Positions 44,909 through 53,928 of a DNA stretch of 64,000 bases are shown here, piece after piece. The notes under the pieces are model-generated. The model was not told where the DNA came from and searched no databases. It saw only the letters and a list, made by a program, of their open reading frames with translations. The DNA comes from VAZQ01 sp963739385 (GTDB taxonomy: Bacteria > Pseudomonadota > Alphaproteobacteria > Rhizobiales > Xanthobacteraceae), in NCBI GenBank assembly GCA_963739385.1, contig CAVUAI010000035.1:1-64000 (forward strand), read 5' to 3'. The translations under genes and the position numbers were made by a program. How positions within the stretch are numbered: position 1 is the first letter of the stretch; each line of letters begins with the position of its first letter.

Positions 44909-45017
44909 GCGCGCTCCAATCTGTCTGCGATGCCTGCAATCTTGCCGTACGCCTGATACGGGCCGGCTCCCAAATACAAGCTGGGTCGATCTGCGGCATC
45001 TGCGAACACGGAGACAC

Positions 45018-45416
45018 CTACGGGATCGCCTGGTGGCGTCCATCTTTCGTAACTGTCAACCCCTGCCCAGACAGCTGAACATACGTATCTTCAGCATCGC
45101 TCACGAGCGCGAGCGCCCCACCTCGTTCCGAAGTGGAGAGCTTCATGGAGGGCCGCCCATTTTGATCGATCAACCGAAATATTGCGGTTTCAGGGTACGA
45201 GCGGGCTTGATCGGCCGGATGCAGATTGATCGTTGCTCGCGTTCTGCCCTGGTCGTCAATGATCTCGAGCGCGCGGCCACGAAGCACTGACCCATCGATA
45301 TTCGTCCAGACCCTGACGCCGTGAGAGCCGATGTGAAACCGGGTCTGTGCCAACAGAAACACCAGAAGCCCGAGATTGATAACGGTAAGAACGACAAGCA
45401 GTCGCTGAGTCTTCAT
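45018..45416 (-). CDS. Membrane-anchored hypothetical protein (132 aa)
   Basis: An N-terminal membrane helix (RLLVVLTVINLGLLVFLLAQ) leads to a beta-rich periplasmic part (IDGSVLRGRALEIIDDQGRT, FRLIDQNGRPSMKLSTSERG, DTYVQLSGQGLTVTKDG). The repeated 'D-x-x-G-R' turns resemble a small beta-sandwich. It starts at ATG 45416. The family is unknown. It lies between the FAD gene and tRNA-Arg. Confidence 0.65.
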   Translation of the reverse strand: MKTQRLLVVLTVINLGLLVFLLAQTRFHIGSHGVRVWTNIDGSVLRGRALEIIDDQGRTRATINLHPADQARSYPETAIFRLIDQNGRPSMKLSTSERGGALALVSDAEDTYVQLSGQGLTVTKDGRHQAIP

Positions 45417-45555
45417 GGACTTTGCTCCTGAGCCGATCGCGCGGTGTTGGAATTCAGTCGGACGACATCCTCTGCCCCCTTGCCGGTCCGCCAGATCACG
45501 AGGACTTGCGCCCCGGACGATCGGCGGCATTTGGCGGCGATAGCGCATCCCGAAT

Positions 45556-45632
45556 TGGCGCGCTCGGAGGGATTCGAACCCCCGACCCCCAAATTCGAAG
45601 TCTGGTGCTCTATCCAGCTGAGCTACGAGCGC
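45556..45632 (-). tRNA. tRNA-Arg (anticodon TCG)
   Basis: The acceptor stem GCGCTCG/CGAGCGC is perfect, with discriminator G and encoded CCA. The D arm is GCTCAGCTGGATAGAGC, the anticodon arm CCAGA-CTTCGAA-TTTGG (anticodon TCG) and the T loop TTCGAAT. It reads CGA and, by wobble, other CGN codons. No integrated element is seen at its 3' end. Confidence 0.93.
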
Positions 45633-45843
45633 GTGTCGACTTCCTAGCGAAGAGACGCTTCAATTCCAACCACGTTCGCACGATGCCGGCGCAGGCACCG
45701 TATCGGGTCGGCGTAGCAGACTGGGCATGCCCGCTGTCTCTGCCCCCGCCGGTTGCAGCCAAGGCGCTCGGACGGCTCGTGCGCTGGCGCGGCATCACCG
45801 ACATGCTATGACCGCCGCGCCCGACAGCAGCAGAGGACCGACA

Positions 45844-46239
45844 ATGGCCGTGCCCGATCTACCGTCCTTCACCAAGCTTCTCGGCGTGAACGTCCTCCAT
45901 CGCTCGCCGGAACGCACCGAAGCCGAGCTCACGGTGCGCGAGGACTTGTGCAATCGCCGCGGCGTGCTCCATGGCGGAGCGATGATGGCCTTGGGCGATA
46001 CGCTGGGCGGGATGACGGCCAGCATCAGCCTGCCCGACGGCGGCCGCACCGCCACCATCGAAAGCAAGACCAATTTTTTTGCCGCCGTGCCGAAGGGCGA
46101 CACCGCACGCGCGATCTGCATGCCGCTGCACCGCGGCCGCACCACCATCGTGCTGGAAACCCGCATTACCCGCGGGGACGGCAAGCTCGCCGCGATCGTC
46201 ACCCAGACGCAGTTGATCTTCGACCAGAAGAAGGAGTGA
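45844..46239 (+). CDS. PaaI-type hotdog thioesterase
   Basis: The 131-residue single-hotdog protein carries the family motif NRRGVLHGGAMMALGDTLGG (HGG plus the Asp in ALGD), with ESKTNFFAAVPKGD and RGRTTIVLETRITRGDGKL strands. It should hydrolyse an acyl- or aryl-CoA; phenylacetate-pathway intermediates are typical for the family but nothing nearby supports that. ATG 45844 is preceded by AGAGGA; ATG 45808 is an alternative. Confidence 0.87.
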   Translation: MAVPDLPSFTKLLGVNVLHRSPERTEAELTVREDLCNRRGVLHGGAMMALGDTLGGMTASISLPDGGRTATIESKTNFFAAVPKGDTARAICMPLHRGRTTIVLETRITRGDGKLAAIVTQTQLIFDQKKE

Positions 46240-46344
46240 CGCCTGGTTCCAGCGGTGTTCCGCCGGCCGTCCCGGTTCCGGCACAGGAACCAGAGTGACG
46301 CTCCGCGGGTTGTCCGTCTACGCCAATCAAGATGGGAGGTCGTC

Positions 46345-46635
46345 ATGACGGACCCCAGAGATTTTGATCGACGATTGGATCTGGACCCCCGCGGGATGGA
46401 CATGGAGCACAGGATGGGCTCCCCCACGCCCTGGGGATGGATCGCGGGTGCCGTATTCATTGTTGTGTTGCTGGCGCTGGTCTTCACCAGCAACGAGAGC
46501 ACCCGGGTTGCGCGCGAGGACGCAAACCCGCCCGCCACCACCGGCATGGCGCCGAAGACGGCGCCGCCCGCCATCGCGGTTCCGCCGGCAGCCGAGACGC
46601 CCGCGACAACCGGCCAGGGCGGCCGCGCCCAGTAA
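46345..46635 (+). CDS. Small single-pass membrane protein with Pro/Ala-rich tail (96 aa)
   Basis: GGGAGG precedes ATG 46345. A charged N-terminus is followed by one helix (WGWIAGAVFIVVLLALVFTS) and a periplasmic Pro/Thr/Ala-rich tail. Similar small proteins are widespread in Bradyrhizobium and relatives (recalled, not searched). The function is unknown. Confidence 0.6.
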   Translation: MTDPRDFDRRLDLDPRGMDMEHRMGSPTPWGWIAGAVFIVVLLALVFTSNESTRVAREDANPPATTGMAPKTAPPAIAVPPAAETPATTGQGGRAQ

Positions 46636-46679
46636 CGCGGTCGCGGCGCCGCAGGCACTTCGGTGCCCGTGCCAACAAT

Positions 46680-46709
46680 CACGAGCGGGCGCGAGCACGC
46701 CCGCTCGTG
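46680..46709. terminator. Inverted repeat between convergent genes
   Basis: A perfect 11-bp stem CACGAGCGGGC / GCCCGCTCGTG with an 8-base loop lies between the ends of the 46345 gene and the phosphoesterase gene. It lacks a T-run, so its role as a bidirectional terminator is only likely. Confidence 0.5.
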
Positions 46710-46751
46710 CGACAATCTCCAGGTGACAACACGATCATCGGGCCGCACGAT

Positions 46752-47501
46752 CTAGTCGGCGGCCGAAGGCTCGCGTGCGATGTCGAGTTCGGCGCGCATG
46801 ACGGCCACCTCTCCGGCGCTGCTCAGGCGAACTACGTTGACGGTGCCGGCATATTCCGGCGAGCCGGAATAGTAGGCAACGCTTCCTACTTTCGCTGCCC
46901 GGTTCCAGTGGCCAAGGGCGATGTAGTCGGCGCCGACAGCGGCGAGCTCGTCATCGCCGATGAGCCAGGACGGACGCAGTTTCGTCGTTCGGTCGGGAAC
47001 CGGCACGTAGTGTCCATGCGCCACGGCGATCTGCCAACGGGTCGTGCGCGCCCGCAGCTGCTCGAATGGAATCATGTCGCCATAGTCGCGATGGGGACGC
47101 CCCCGAATCTCGAGCCCCATCTCCGAGAACAAGACAAACTCGTCGTGGCTGACGCCGATCACGGAGAGATTCGCCACGCCGGCGAGCGCAGCGTGGCGGT
47201 AGACCGCATCCGGGACCGCAGGATCATGGTTGCCGGGCAAGATCACCACTGGCATCGCCGCGGAGGAAATCACGTCGGCAGCGCGTACGAGCAGATCGGC
47301 GGGAACGCGATGGCAGTCGAAGGTGTCGCCGGCGAGGACAACCACGTCTGCGCCGGCGTGGCGGGCGGCATCGAGCACGCCGGTCAGCCCCGCCGTCCCG
47401 TCGCCGCCATGCAGCCGCGCCGTGTAGTCGTGATCGATGTGCAGGTCGGAGCTGTGAACGACCACGATGTCCCGGGTCGGCGCGGGCATTGCGAGCGGCA
47501 T
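46752..47501 (-). CDS. Calcineurin-like metallophosphoesterase
   Basis: The roughly 249-residue protein has the metal motifs in order: HSSDLHIDHD, VVVLAGDTFDCHRV, ILPGNHDPA, VAHGHYVP and ALGHWNRAA. The layout (DxH, GDxxD, GNHD, late H motifs) is of the SbcD/YfcE type. The substrate could be DNA or a phosphodiester; no SbcC partner is nearby. ATG 47501 or 47489 may start it, both preceding the first strand. Confidence 0.88.
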   Translation of the reverse strand: MPLAMPAPTRDIVVVHSSDLHIDHDYTARLHGGDGTAGLTGVLDAARHAGADVVVLAGDTFDCHRVPADLLVRAADVISSAAMPVVILPGNHDPAVPDAVYRHAALAGVANLSVIGVSHDEFVLFSEMGLEIRGRPHRDYGDMIPFEQLRARTTRWQIAVAHGHYVPVPDRTTKLRPSWLIGDDELAAVGADYIALGHWNRAAKVGSVAYYSGSPEYAGTVNVVRLSSAGEVAVMRAELDIAREPSAAD

Positions 47502-47704
47502 GAGGCGCGAACATACGCATCCATGCGTGCTTGGCAATCAAGGCCGCCGGCAACCAAACACTCCGGCGGCCCGCGTCCCGCGACCCAGGCGCGCGCCTCT
47601 AGGAAGATAGTCACAACCTTTTGCCGCATCCAGGCTGCCGCGAGCCACGAGTTTGCCAAGGTTGGCGTGCCTCATGCCGCCTCGTCTATCGGGGAGCGTA
47701 ATCC

Positions 47705-47890
47705 ATGAGTGCCAACCGCGACTATCGCATCAACGCGGAAGACTGTCTGCGACTGGCTCGTACCGCCCAGGACAAGGGCGAGAAGCCGTTCTGGATCAAC
47801 CTGGCGCAATCGTGGCTGATGCTGGCGGAGCATTCCGCCCGGGAAGACTCGCAAGCGCAGGACCGCGAGGTCGGTGCGGACGCACACTGA
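47705..47890 (+). CDS. Small helical hypothetical protein (61 aa)
   Basis: It is preceded by GGGGAG and reads MSANRDYRINAEDCLRLART, with helices up to LMLAEHSARED. It is of the size and style of the many small helical proteins found in Bradyrhizobium-type genomes. No function is assigned. Confidence 0.6.
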   Translation: MSANRDYRINAEDCLRLARTAQDKGEKPFWINLAQSWLMLAEHSAREDSQAQDREVGADAH

Positions 47891-47987
47891 CCGTCCTACT
47901 GGCCGTCATCCCGGTACCCGCTGCTGTTTCGCGCCGCCGCGGGGCACGCGGGCACCCGACTAACGGTGCAGGCAGCAGGACAGCCCG

Positions 47988-48956
47988 TCAGTCCACTTTC
48001 GCGCCGGATGTTTTCACGACCTCGGCCCATTTCGGAATCTCGGACTTCAGATAGGCGCGCAATTCGTCCGGCGTTCCACCCACGACGTCGACGCCAAGAT
48101 CCGTCAAAGCCTTCCGCACGTCGGGATCGTTCACGGTCGCCGCCGTGGCGGCATGCAGCGCGGCGACGATTTCTTTCGGCGTCCCCGCCGGCGCCACCAG
48201 CGCGTGCCACGTCATCGCTTCGAAGCCGGGAAAACCCAACTCGGCAACGGTCGGGACCTCGGGCAGCACAGTGGTGCGCTTGAGCGTGGTGATCGCCACG
48301 GGCCGGATCGCGCCGCTCTGGATATGCGGAATCAACGGCGACGGTGGATTGAACGCCATCGGCACGTGCCCGCCGATCACCGCCTGCAACGCCGGCCCCG
48401 TCCCGCGGAACGGAACATGGGTGATATCGATCTTGGCCTCGATCTTGAGCAGCTCGCCGGCAAGATGCGCCGGCGTGCCGTTGCCGCCAGAGCCGAAGCT
48501 GAGCTTGCCCGGATTGGCCCTGGCGTGAGCGATCAGTTCGCCGAGCGACTTGGCCGGCACCGAGGGGTGAAGATAAAGGACGTTGGTCTGCGTTCCGATC
48601 ATGCTGATCGGCTCGAAATCCTTTTCCGGATCGTAGCCGAGGTTCTTGTAGAGGCTCACGTTGATGGCAAGCAGGCTGCCGGTGGCGAGCAGCACCGTGT
48701 AGCCGTCGGGCGTCGCGCGCGCCACCGACGCCCCGGCGATGCTGCCGCCGGCGCCGGCGCGATTCTCGATCACGAACGGCTGCTTGAGGATCTCCTCCAT
48801 CTTGCGGGTGAGAATGCGCGCCATCACATCGCTCGGGCCCCCGGGCGCGAAGCCGATGATCAGCGTGATCGGCTTGCTCGGATAATCGGCCGCCGACGCC
48901 GGGACCGTGATGCCGACCAGCGCGGCGCATGCCGCAATGACGATCGCTGCTTTCAT
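47988..48956 (-). CDS. Bug/TctC-family periplasmic solute-binding protein
   Basis: The 322-residue protein has signal peptide MKAAIVIAACAALVGITVPA and the classical opening YPSKPITLIIGFAPGGPSDV. It also has RAGAGGSIAGASVARATPDG and ITHVPFRGTGPALQAVIGGH. The Asp expected to bind the ligand carboxylate fits GGPSDV. It is the third gene of a minus-strand series with another Bug gene and a cyclase. Confidence 0.92.
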   Translation of the reverse strand: MKAAIVIAACAALVGITVPASAADYPSKPITLIIGFAPGGPSDVMARILTRKMEEILKQPFVIENRAGAGGSIAGASVARATPDGYTVLLATGSLLAINVSLYKNLGYDPEKDFEPISMIGTQTNVLYLHPSVPAKSLGELIAHARANPGKLSFGSGGNGTPAHLAGELLKIEAKIDITHVPFRGTGPALQAVIGGHVPMAFNPPSPLIPHIQSGAIRPVAITTLKRTTVLPEVPTVAELGFPGFEAMTWHALVAPAGTPKEIVAALHAATAATVNDPDVRKALTDLGVDVVGGTPDELRAYLKSEIPKWAEVVKTSGAKVD

Positions 48957-49078
48957 CGCTTCCTCCGTGCCGCTTCTTGGTGCCAGCGGACTTTGTCCGC
49001 CATCATCGCGCAGGGCGCGCGCAGCGTCAAAGCGCAGCGTGCGGTCGCGTCATTGCGACGCGCCGCCGGCGTGGAGGT

Positions 49079-50062
49079 TCAATTCTCGGGCGTGAACCCG
49101 GACTCCCGCACGATCGGCCCCCAGCGCTCGATGTCCGCCTGCACCAGCCGCGCAAATTCCGCCGGGCTCGTCCCGCCGACATCGAACGCCTGCTTGCCCA
49201 AGCCGGCCCTGACCTCGCTGGTCGCGAGTGCCGCGCGCACCGCGCGGTTGAGCTCGTCGACGATCGCCGGCGGCGTCCTCGCCGGCACGAACAGTCCCTG
49301 CCACTCCACGATTTCGAGCCCGGGATAACCCGCCTCCTTCAGCGTCGGGACGTCGGGCAGAAACGGCGAGCGCTCCGCGCCGCTGGTCGCCAGCGCACGC
49401 AGTTTGCCGGATTGGATGTGAGGCAGTGCGATGCCGAGGACGCCGACGGTCGAGGCGACCTGCCCGCCCAGCAGATCCTGCAGCGCCGGCGACGCGCCCT
49501 TGTAGGGCACATGGGTGAACTCGAAATTCGCTGCGCGTGCCAGCATCATGCCGGCGAAATGCAGCATCGAGCCCGCTCCCGACGTGCCATAGGACGCGAG
49601 CCTTGGGTTGGCTTTGCACCACGCGACGAAGTCGGCAAGCGTCTTGACCTCGCCCGGCACCATCGGTCCCGCGCTCACCACGAACGGGAAGGCACAGACC
49701 GTGGTGACCGCGATGAAATCCCGCAGCGGGTCGTAGCCGAGCGGTTTGTAAAGATGCGGATAGAGCACGATCATGGACGCGGGCGTGAGCACCATCGCGG
49801 ACCCGTCGGCCGCGCTTGTCTTGGCGACCTCCATCGCGATGCGGCCCCCTGCCCCCGGCCGGTTGTCGATGATCATGGTCGAGGCATAGCCCTTCATCTG
49901 ATCGGCGATCAGGCGCGCCACGACATCGGACGAGCCGCCGGGCGCAAAGCCCACGATCATGCGCGTGAGCTTGCCGACGACTTCGCTGTGCGCGCGGGAG
50001 GCGGCGCCCAGCGCCGCCGCACCTGCGCCCAGGGCAGCGACGACATGCCTGCGGGTGAACAT
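49079..50062 (-). CDS. Bug/TctC-family periplasmic solute-binding protein
   Basis: The 327-residue protein begins with MFTRRHVVAALGAGAAALGA, a possible Tat signal. It continues LTRMIVGFAPGGSSDVVARL, NRPGAGGRIAMEVAKTSAAD and FTHVPYKGASPALQDLLGGQ. It follows the cyclase gene after 14 bp and precedes the next Bug gene by about 120 bp, so the three may share a transcript. The ligand is unknown. Confidence 0.92.
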   Translation of the reverse strand: MFTRRHVVAALGAGAAALGAASRAHSEVVGKLTRMIVGFAPGGSSDVVARLIADQMKGYASTMIIDNRPGAGGRIAMEVAKTSAADGSAMVLTPASMIVLYPHLYKPLGYDPLRDFIAVTTVCAFPFVVSAGPMVPGEVKTLADFVAWCKANPRLASYGTSGAGSMLHFAGMMLARAANFEFTHVPYKGASPALQDLLGGQVASTVGVLGIALPHIQSGKLRALATSGAERSPFLPDVPTLKEAGYPGLEIVEWQGLFVPARTPPAIVDELNRAVRAALATSEVRAGLGKQAFDVGGTSPAEFARLVQADIERWGPIVRESGFTPEN

Positions 50063-50076
50063 GCCCGAGCCCCCCT

Positions 50077-51126
50077 CTACTGCGCCGGCGCGCCGATCGC
50101 GACCGGCCGCACCGGCGACCCGGATGCGCCCTGCGTGCGCAGCGGCAGGATGATGGTGCAGGACAGCCAGACCTTATCCCTCGCCATCGCCCCGAGATTG
50201 GCATTCTGGATGTTGTGAATGCCCGCCTGCGTCAGGTTGTGGTGATGGATCGCGAACGGCAATGCCGGCGGCGTTCCCGGCGCCGGCGGCGCCTTGCCCT
50301 CGAGGAACCCTTCGGCCACCGGGTCGGTGAACGGATTGTCGAGCGCCACCAGCACCACGGCCTTGCTCTCGAGATACTGGGCCGCGTCGTAGGAGAGGCC
50401 GGGCCCCTTCGTGTAGTAGAACTTCTCGGTGTCGGGGTCTTTCCAGTGGTCGCCCCAGCCGGTGTAGATGTAGACCACGTCGCCGGGGACGAGGCCGCGG
50501 CCCTCGAGCCCCTGCGCCTTGAGCATCGCCGCGATATCCTGCGCGTTCACCAGTTGTCCCGGCTGCATCGCATTGCCGCCGCCGAGATGCGCCTTGGCGT
50601 CGAGCAGCACGCCGCTGGTGACGATCGGAGGCACCTTGTCGATGCCGAGCTTCTGCAGCGGCGAACTCGGCGTCGGCTTCACGTCGCTCTGCTTGTAGCC
50701 GCCGTAATAGCTCGCCCCGCCGGAGGGAAATTCGCCCTTGCCGTCCCACGCCTCGGGCAGCACCGCGAAATGGCCGAGCGCGTCCATCTGCGTGCCCTGC
50801 TGGCCGGGGTCGCCGCTCACGACCTCGTCGGTATTGAAGGCGTGACGCGTGCCCTGGATTCCGACCGTCGGCTTGGCGTTCTCGCGCAGCGGCACCGCGA
50901 ACGGCGATTGCGGCATGGTGTTGGAGCGCGGAAACGACAGCTCATAGGATTTCGCATTGGGGTTGGCGAGATGGGTCGCGCAACGCTGCCAGGTGGCGGG
51001 CCCGAGCGTGTTCGCCATCCCGATCTCGTCGCCCGCCGGCCACGGCGGGCGGCTCTGCGCCGCCGCGGGAAGCGTGCAGGCGACGAGTGCGAGCGCCGAA
51101 ACAGAAGCGCGAAGGACGGTGTGCAT
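50077..51126 (-). CDS. Exported cyclase-family (kynurenine-formamidase-like) hydrolase
   Basis: The 349-residue protein has a signal peptide (VSALALVACTLPAAAQ). The Pfam Cyclase fold is seen in the metal site region GQQGTQMDALGHF (108-120) and the late HNIQNANLGAMARDKVW. In formamidases the first motif is HxGTHxD; here both His are Gln, as in a sub-branch of large exported members. It is probably a periplasmic metal hydrolase acting on a cyclic or formylated compound, fed or sensed by the two neighbouring Bug proteins. Confidence 0.85.
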   Translation of the reverse strand: MHTVLRASVSALALVACTLPAAAQSRPPWPAGDEIGMANTLGPATWQRCATHLANPNAKSYELSFPRSNTMPQSPFAVPLRENAKPTVGIQGTRHAFNTDEVVSGDPGQQGTQMDALGHFAVLPEAWDGKGEFPSGGASYYGGYKQSDVKPTPSSPLQKLGIDKVPPIVTSGVLLDAKAHLGGGNAMQPGQLVNAQDIAAMLKAQGLEGRGLVPGDVVYIYTGWGDHWKDPDTEKFYYTKGPGLSYDAAQYLESKAVVLVALDNPFTDPVAEGFLEGKAPPAPGTPPALPFAIHHHNLTQAGIHNIQNANLGAMARDKVWLSCTIILPLRTQGASGSPVRPVAIGAPAQ

Positions 51127-51321
51127 GATGCCCTCCTCGAACCGGCACCTCACGGCCGGCTGCTGTCCCACAAACTACCACGATTGCGGTCCGCCATTTC
51201 GGCCGCCGGCCTGTCACCGCTCACCCTGCCGGCGATCGAGCCTCGGGCGGTCGGCCGCCGCAAGTCTCTCGTTTCGTGTCTCAAAGCGAAGGGGTGCGGT
51301 CCACAGTCCAATCCCCGGCCT

Positions 51322-51347
51322 CCTGCAAATAACAGCAAAAAAGCAGG
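51322..51347. repeat. Hairpin repeat, copy 1
   Basis: CCTGC, 16-base A-rich loop (AAATAACAGCAAAAAA), GCAGG. Copy 2 at 51487-51511 has the closing pair changed from C-G to T-A on both arms, so pairing is kept. Confidence 0.55.
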
Positions 51348-51486
51348 AGCCCGCGAATTTGGCGGGGCGACCCCGGCAACCGTGGACGCCTGCCTGATGA
51401 TCGAAAGGCTCAGGGAATCGCGCGTCGCGGCATGACGCGCCCGAACGACCGAGCCACTCGCAATCCGGCGGAAACCGGACGTTCTT

Positions 51487-51511
51487 CCTGTAAATAACAG
51501 AAGAAAACAGG
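51487..51511. repeat. Hairpin repeat, copy 2
   Basis: CCTGT, A-rich loop (AAATAACAGAAGAAA), ACAGG. The loop shares AAATAACAG with copy 1. Confidence 0.55.
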
Positions 51512-51575
51512 AGACCGGCAGCACGATACCATCCCGCCCGCGACGTCCGGTCGTGCGGCCGATTGCAACCGTGCA

Positions 51576-51604
51576 ACAAAAAACCCGGCGCTATCCGCCG
51601 GGGC
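51576..51604 (-). terminator. Rho-independent terminator, minus strand
   Basis: Perfect 7-bp stem CCCGGCG/CGCCGGG with a 5-base loop; on the minus strand it is followed by six T. It lies about 220 bp beyond the pccB stop and may end that transcript. Confidence 0.6.
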
Positions 51605-51822
51605 TTTATTTCCAGTTCGGGCACCTTGCGCTTTTCTCCCATTATTACGTTACGTAGTCAAGCACTTTTTGTGGAAGCCGAGCAAGGTGGCGGTCCAAGC
51701 GCGTTCGGCATCCCGACTTCGTCGCCCGCCCGTCGCGGGCGGACGCGTTTGTACCCGTGCGCGACCAGCAGGGCCCTTCCCTTTTGCACTCAGCGCCCTC
51801 TTTGCTTAGCCCTGGTCAGGGA

Positions 51823-53355
51823 TTACAGCGGCAGATTGTCGTGCTTGCGCACCGGCATCTCCACCCGCTTGTCCCGCAGCATGGCGAGTGCGCGCGCAAC
51901 GCGCGCGCGGGTGGCATGGGGCATGATCACGTCGTCGATATAGCCGCGCTCGGCGGCGACGAAGGGCGAGAGAAAACGGTCCTCGTATTCCCGGGTGCGG
52001 GCGGCGATCTTCTTGGCATCGCCGATGTCGGCGCGGAAGATGATCTCGACCGCGCCTTTGGCGCCCATCACCGCGATCTGCGCGGTCGGCCAGGCATAGT
52101 TGACGTCGCCGCCGATATGCTTCGACGCCATCACGTCGTAGGCGCCGCCGAAGGCCTTGCGCGTGATCACCGTCACCAGCGGGACTGACGCCTGCGAATA
52201 GGCGAACAGGAGCTTGGCGCCGTGCTTGATCAGCGCGCCGTACTCCTGGTTGGTGCCGGGCAAAAATCCGGGCACGTCGACGAAGGTAACGATGGGGATG
52301 CCGAACGCGTCGCAGAAGCGCACGAAGCGCGCGGCCTTGCGCGAGGCATCGATGTCGAGCACGCCGGCGAGCACCATGGGCTGATTGGCGACCACGCCGA
52401 CGCTGCGGCCGGCGATGCGGCCGAGCCCGGTCACGATGTTGCGCGCGAACGCCTCCTGCAGCTCGAAGAAGTCGCCCTCGTCGACGACCTTCAGGATCAG
52501 CTCCTTGATGTCGTAGGGCTTATTGGGATTGTCGGGGACGAGCGTGTCGAGCGATTTCTCCTGGCGCTCGGCGTCGTCGAAGGACGGCCACTCCGGCACG
52601 CCGGCTTCGCTGTTGGCGGGCAGGAAGTCGATGAGGCGGCGCATCTGCAGCAGGCACTCCACGTCGTTGTCGTAGGAGCCGTCGGCAATGCCGGACTTGG
52701 TGGTGTGCACGCTGGCGCCGCCGAGCTCCTCCGCCGTCACCACCTCGTTGGTCACGGTCTTCACCACGTCGGGGCCGGTGACGAACATGTAGCTGGTGTC
52801 GCGCACCATGAAGACGAAGTCGGTCATGGCGGGGGAATAGACGTCGCCGCCGGCGCACGGACCCATGATGACCGAGATCTGCGGGATCACGCCGGAGGCG
52901 ATGACGTTGCGCTTGAACACTTCGCCATAGCCGCCGAGCGCAGCCACACCCTCCTGGATGCGCGCGCCGCCGGCATCGAAGAGGCCGATGATGGGCGCGC
53001 GCGCCTTCATCGCCATGTCCTGGATTTTGGTGATCTTCTGCGCATGCGCCTCCGAGAGCGAGCCACCGAAGACGGTGAAATCCTTGGCGAAGGCGAAGAC
53101 GGTGCGACCGTTGACCGTGCCCCAGCCGGTGACGACGCCGTCGCCGGGAATCCGGCTCTTCTCCATCCCGAACTCGGCGGAGCGGTGCTCGACGAACATG
53201 TCGAACTCCTCGAACGAACCCTTGTCGGTCAGGAGTTCGAGGCGCTCGCGGGCGGTGAGCTTGCCGCGCTTGTGCTGCGCTTCGATGCGCGCCTCGCCGC
53301 CGCCGGCGCGCGCACGCGCACGCCGTTCCTCGAGCTTCTCCAGAATGTCCTTCAT
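51823..53355 (-). CDS. pccB: Acyl-CoA carboxylase beta subunit (carboxyltransferase)
   Basis: The 510-residue protein transfers the carboxyl group from biotin to propionyl-CoA or a related acyl-CoA. Signatures include GKLTARERLELLTDKGSFEE and FGGSLSEAHAQKITKIQDMA. The two oxyanion-hole regions are GVAALGGYGEVFKRN / GPCAGGDVYSPAMTDF and RKAFGGAYDVMASKHIGGDV. The C-terminus MLRDKRVEMPVRKHDNLPL is the PccB end. It is the obvious partner of pccA at 32498. ATG 53355 (MKDILEKLEERRARARAGG) is the family start. Confidence 0.93.
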   Translation of the reverse strand: MKDILEKLEERRARARAGGGEARIEAQHKRGKLTARERLELLTDKGSFEEFDMFVEHRSAEFGMEKSRIPGDGVVTGWGTVNGRTVFAFAKDFTVFGGSLSEAHAQKITKIQDMAMKARAPIIGLFDAGGARIQEGVAALGGYGEVFKRNVIASGVIPQISVIMGPCAGGDVYSPAMTDFVFMVRDTSYMFVTGPDVVKTVTNEVVTAEELGGASVHTTKSGIADGSYDNDVECLLQMRRLIDFLPANSEAGVPEWPSFDDAERQEKSLDTLVPDNPNKPYDIKELILKVVDEGDFFELQEAFARNIVTGLGRIAGRSVGVVANQPMVLAGVLDIDASRKAARFVRFCDAFGIPIVTFVDVPGFLPGTNQEYGALIKHGAKLLFAYSQASVPLVTVITRKAFGGAYDVMASKHIGGDVNYAWPTAQIAVMGAKGAVEIIFRADIGDAKKIAARTREYEDRFLSPFVAAERGYIDDVIMPHATRARVARALAMLRDKRVEMPVRKHDNLPL

Positions 53356-53448
53356 GACCGCCCTGCCCGTGGTCCCGACGCAAAATCCATAGCACGTACC
53401 GGCATTTGAGGGTAAGCTGGGGACTGGACTAATCGAGGGGAGCTCTTG

Positions 53449-53913
53449 ATGACAAAGGCGCTTTACAGGGGTACCGCCGCGCTCGTTCTGGCTCTGCTCG
53501 TCGCCGCCCCGGCGACCGCGCAGTTTCCTCCCACCACCGAGGACGCCCCGGCCGCAAAGGGGAAGAAAGGCGGCCCTGCTGCCGCCGCCACCGGCATCAA
53601 CGGAAACTGGGCCGGCGAGCTCACCCAGGTCGGCAGCCAGTCGCCCTACAAATTCGAACTCAACATTGGTGCCCGCGGCGTCGAGACCAAGTATCCGGAC
53701 CTCGATTGCATCGGCAAGCTCAGCCGCGTGGGGGCATGGAAGGCCTACGTGTTCTTCTCCGAAACCATCACCAAAGGCCAGGCCGACAAGGGTGGGCGCT
53801 GCCCGGACGGCACGCTCACCGTCGCGCGGCACGGCGACGATCTCTCCGTCGGATGGTTCGGCGTCGTGCAGGACACGACCGTCGTCGCTTACGGCACGCT
53901 CAAGAAGAAGTAG
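53449..53913 (+). CDS. Small secreted beta-rich protein (154 aa)
   Basis: The signal peptide is MTKALYRGTAALVLALLVAA, and GAGGGGAG precedes the ATG. The mature part has a Lys/Ala-rich linker, then a small beta barrel (NWAGELTQVGSQSPYKFELN, YPDLDCIGKLSRVGAWKAYV, GGRCPDGTLTVARHGDDLSV) with two Cys that may pair. The function is unknown. Confidence 0.7.
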   Translation: MTKALYRGTAALVLALLVAAPATAQFPPTTEDAPAAKGKKGGPAAAATGINGNWAGELTQVGSQSPYKFELNIGARGVETKYPDLDCIGKLSRVGAWKAYVFFSETITKGQADKGGRCPDGTLTVARHGDDLSVGWFGVVQDTTVVAYGTLKKK

Positions 53914-53928
53914 CGCCGGCGACCGCTC

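Larger units (their letters stand above)
51127..51822. other. About 0.7 kb without a gene, holding two hairpins and a terminator
   Basis: Two similar hairpin elements lie at 51322-51347 and 51487-51511, and a strong terminator at 51576-51604. The open frames here are not convincing. The cyclase promoter should be near 51130-51180. Confidence 0.5.
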
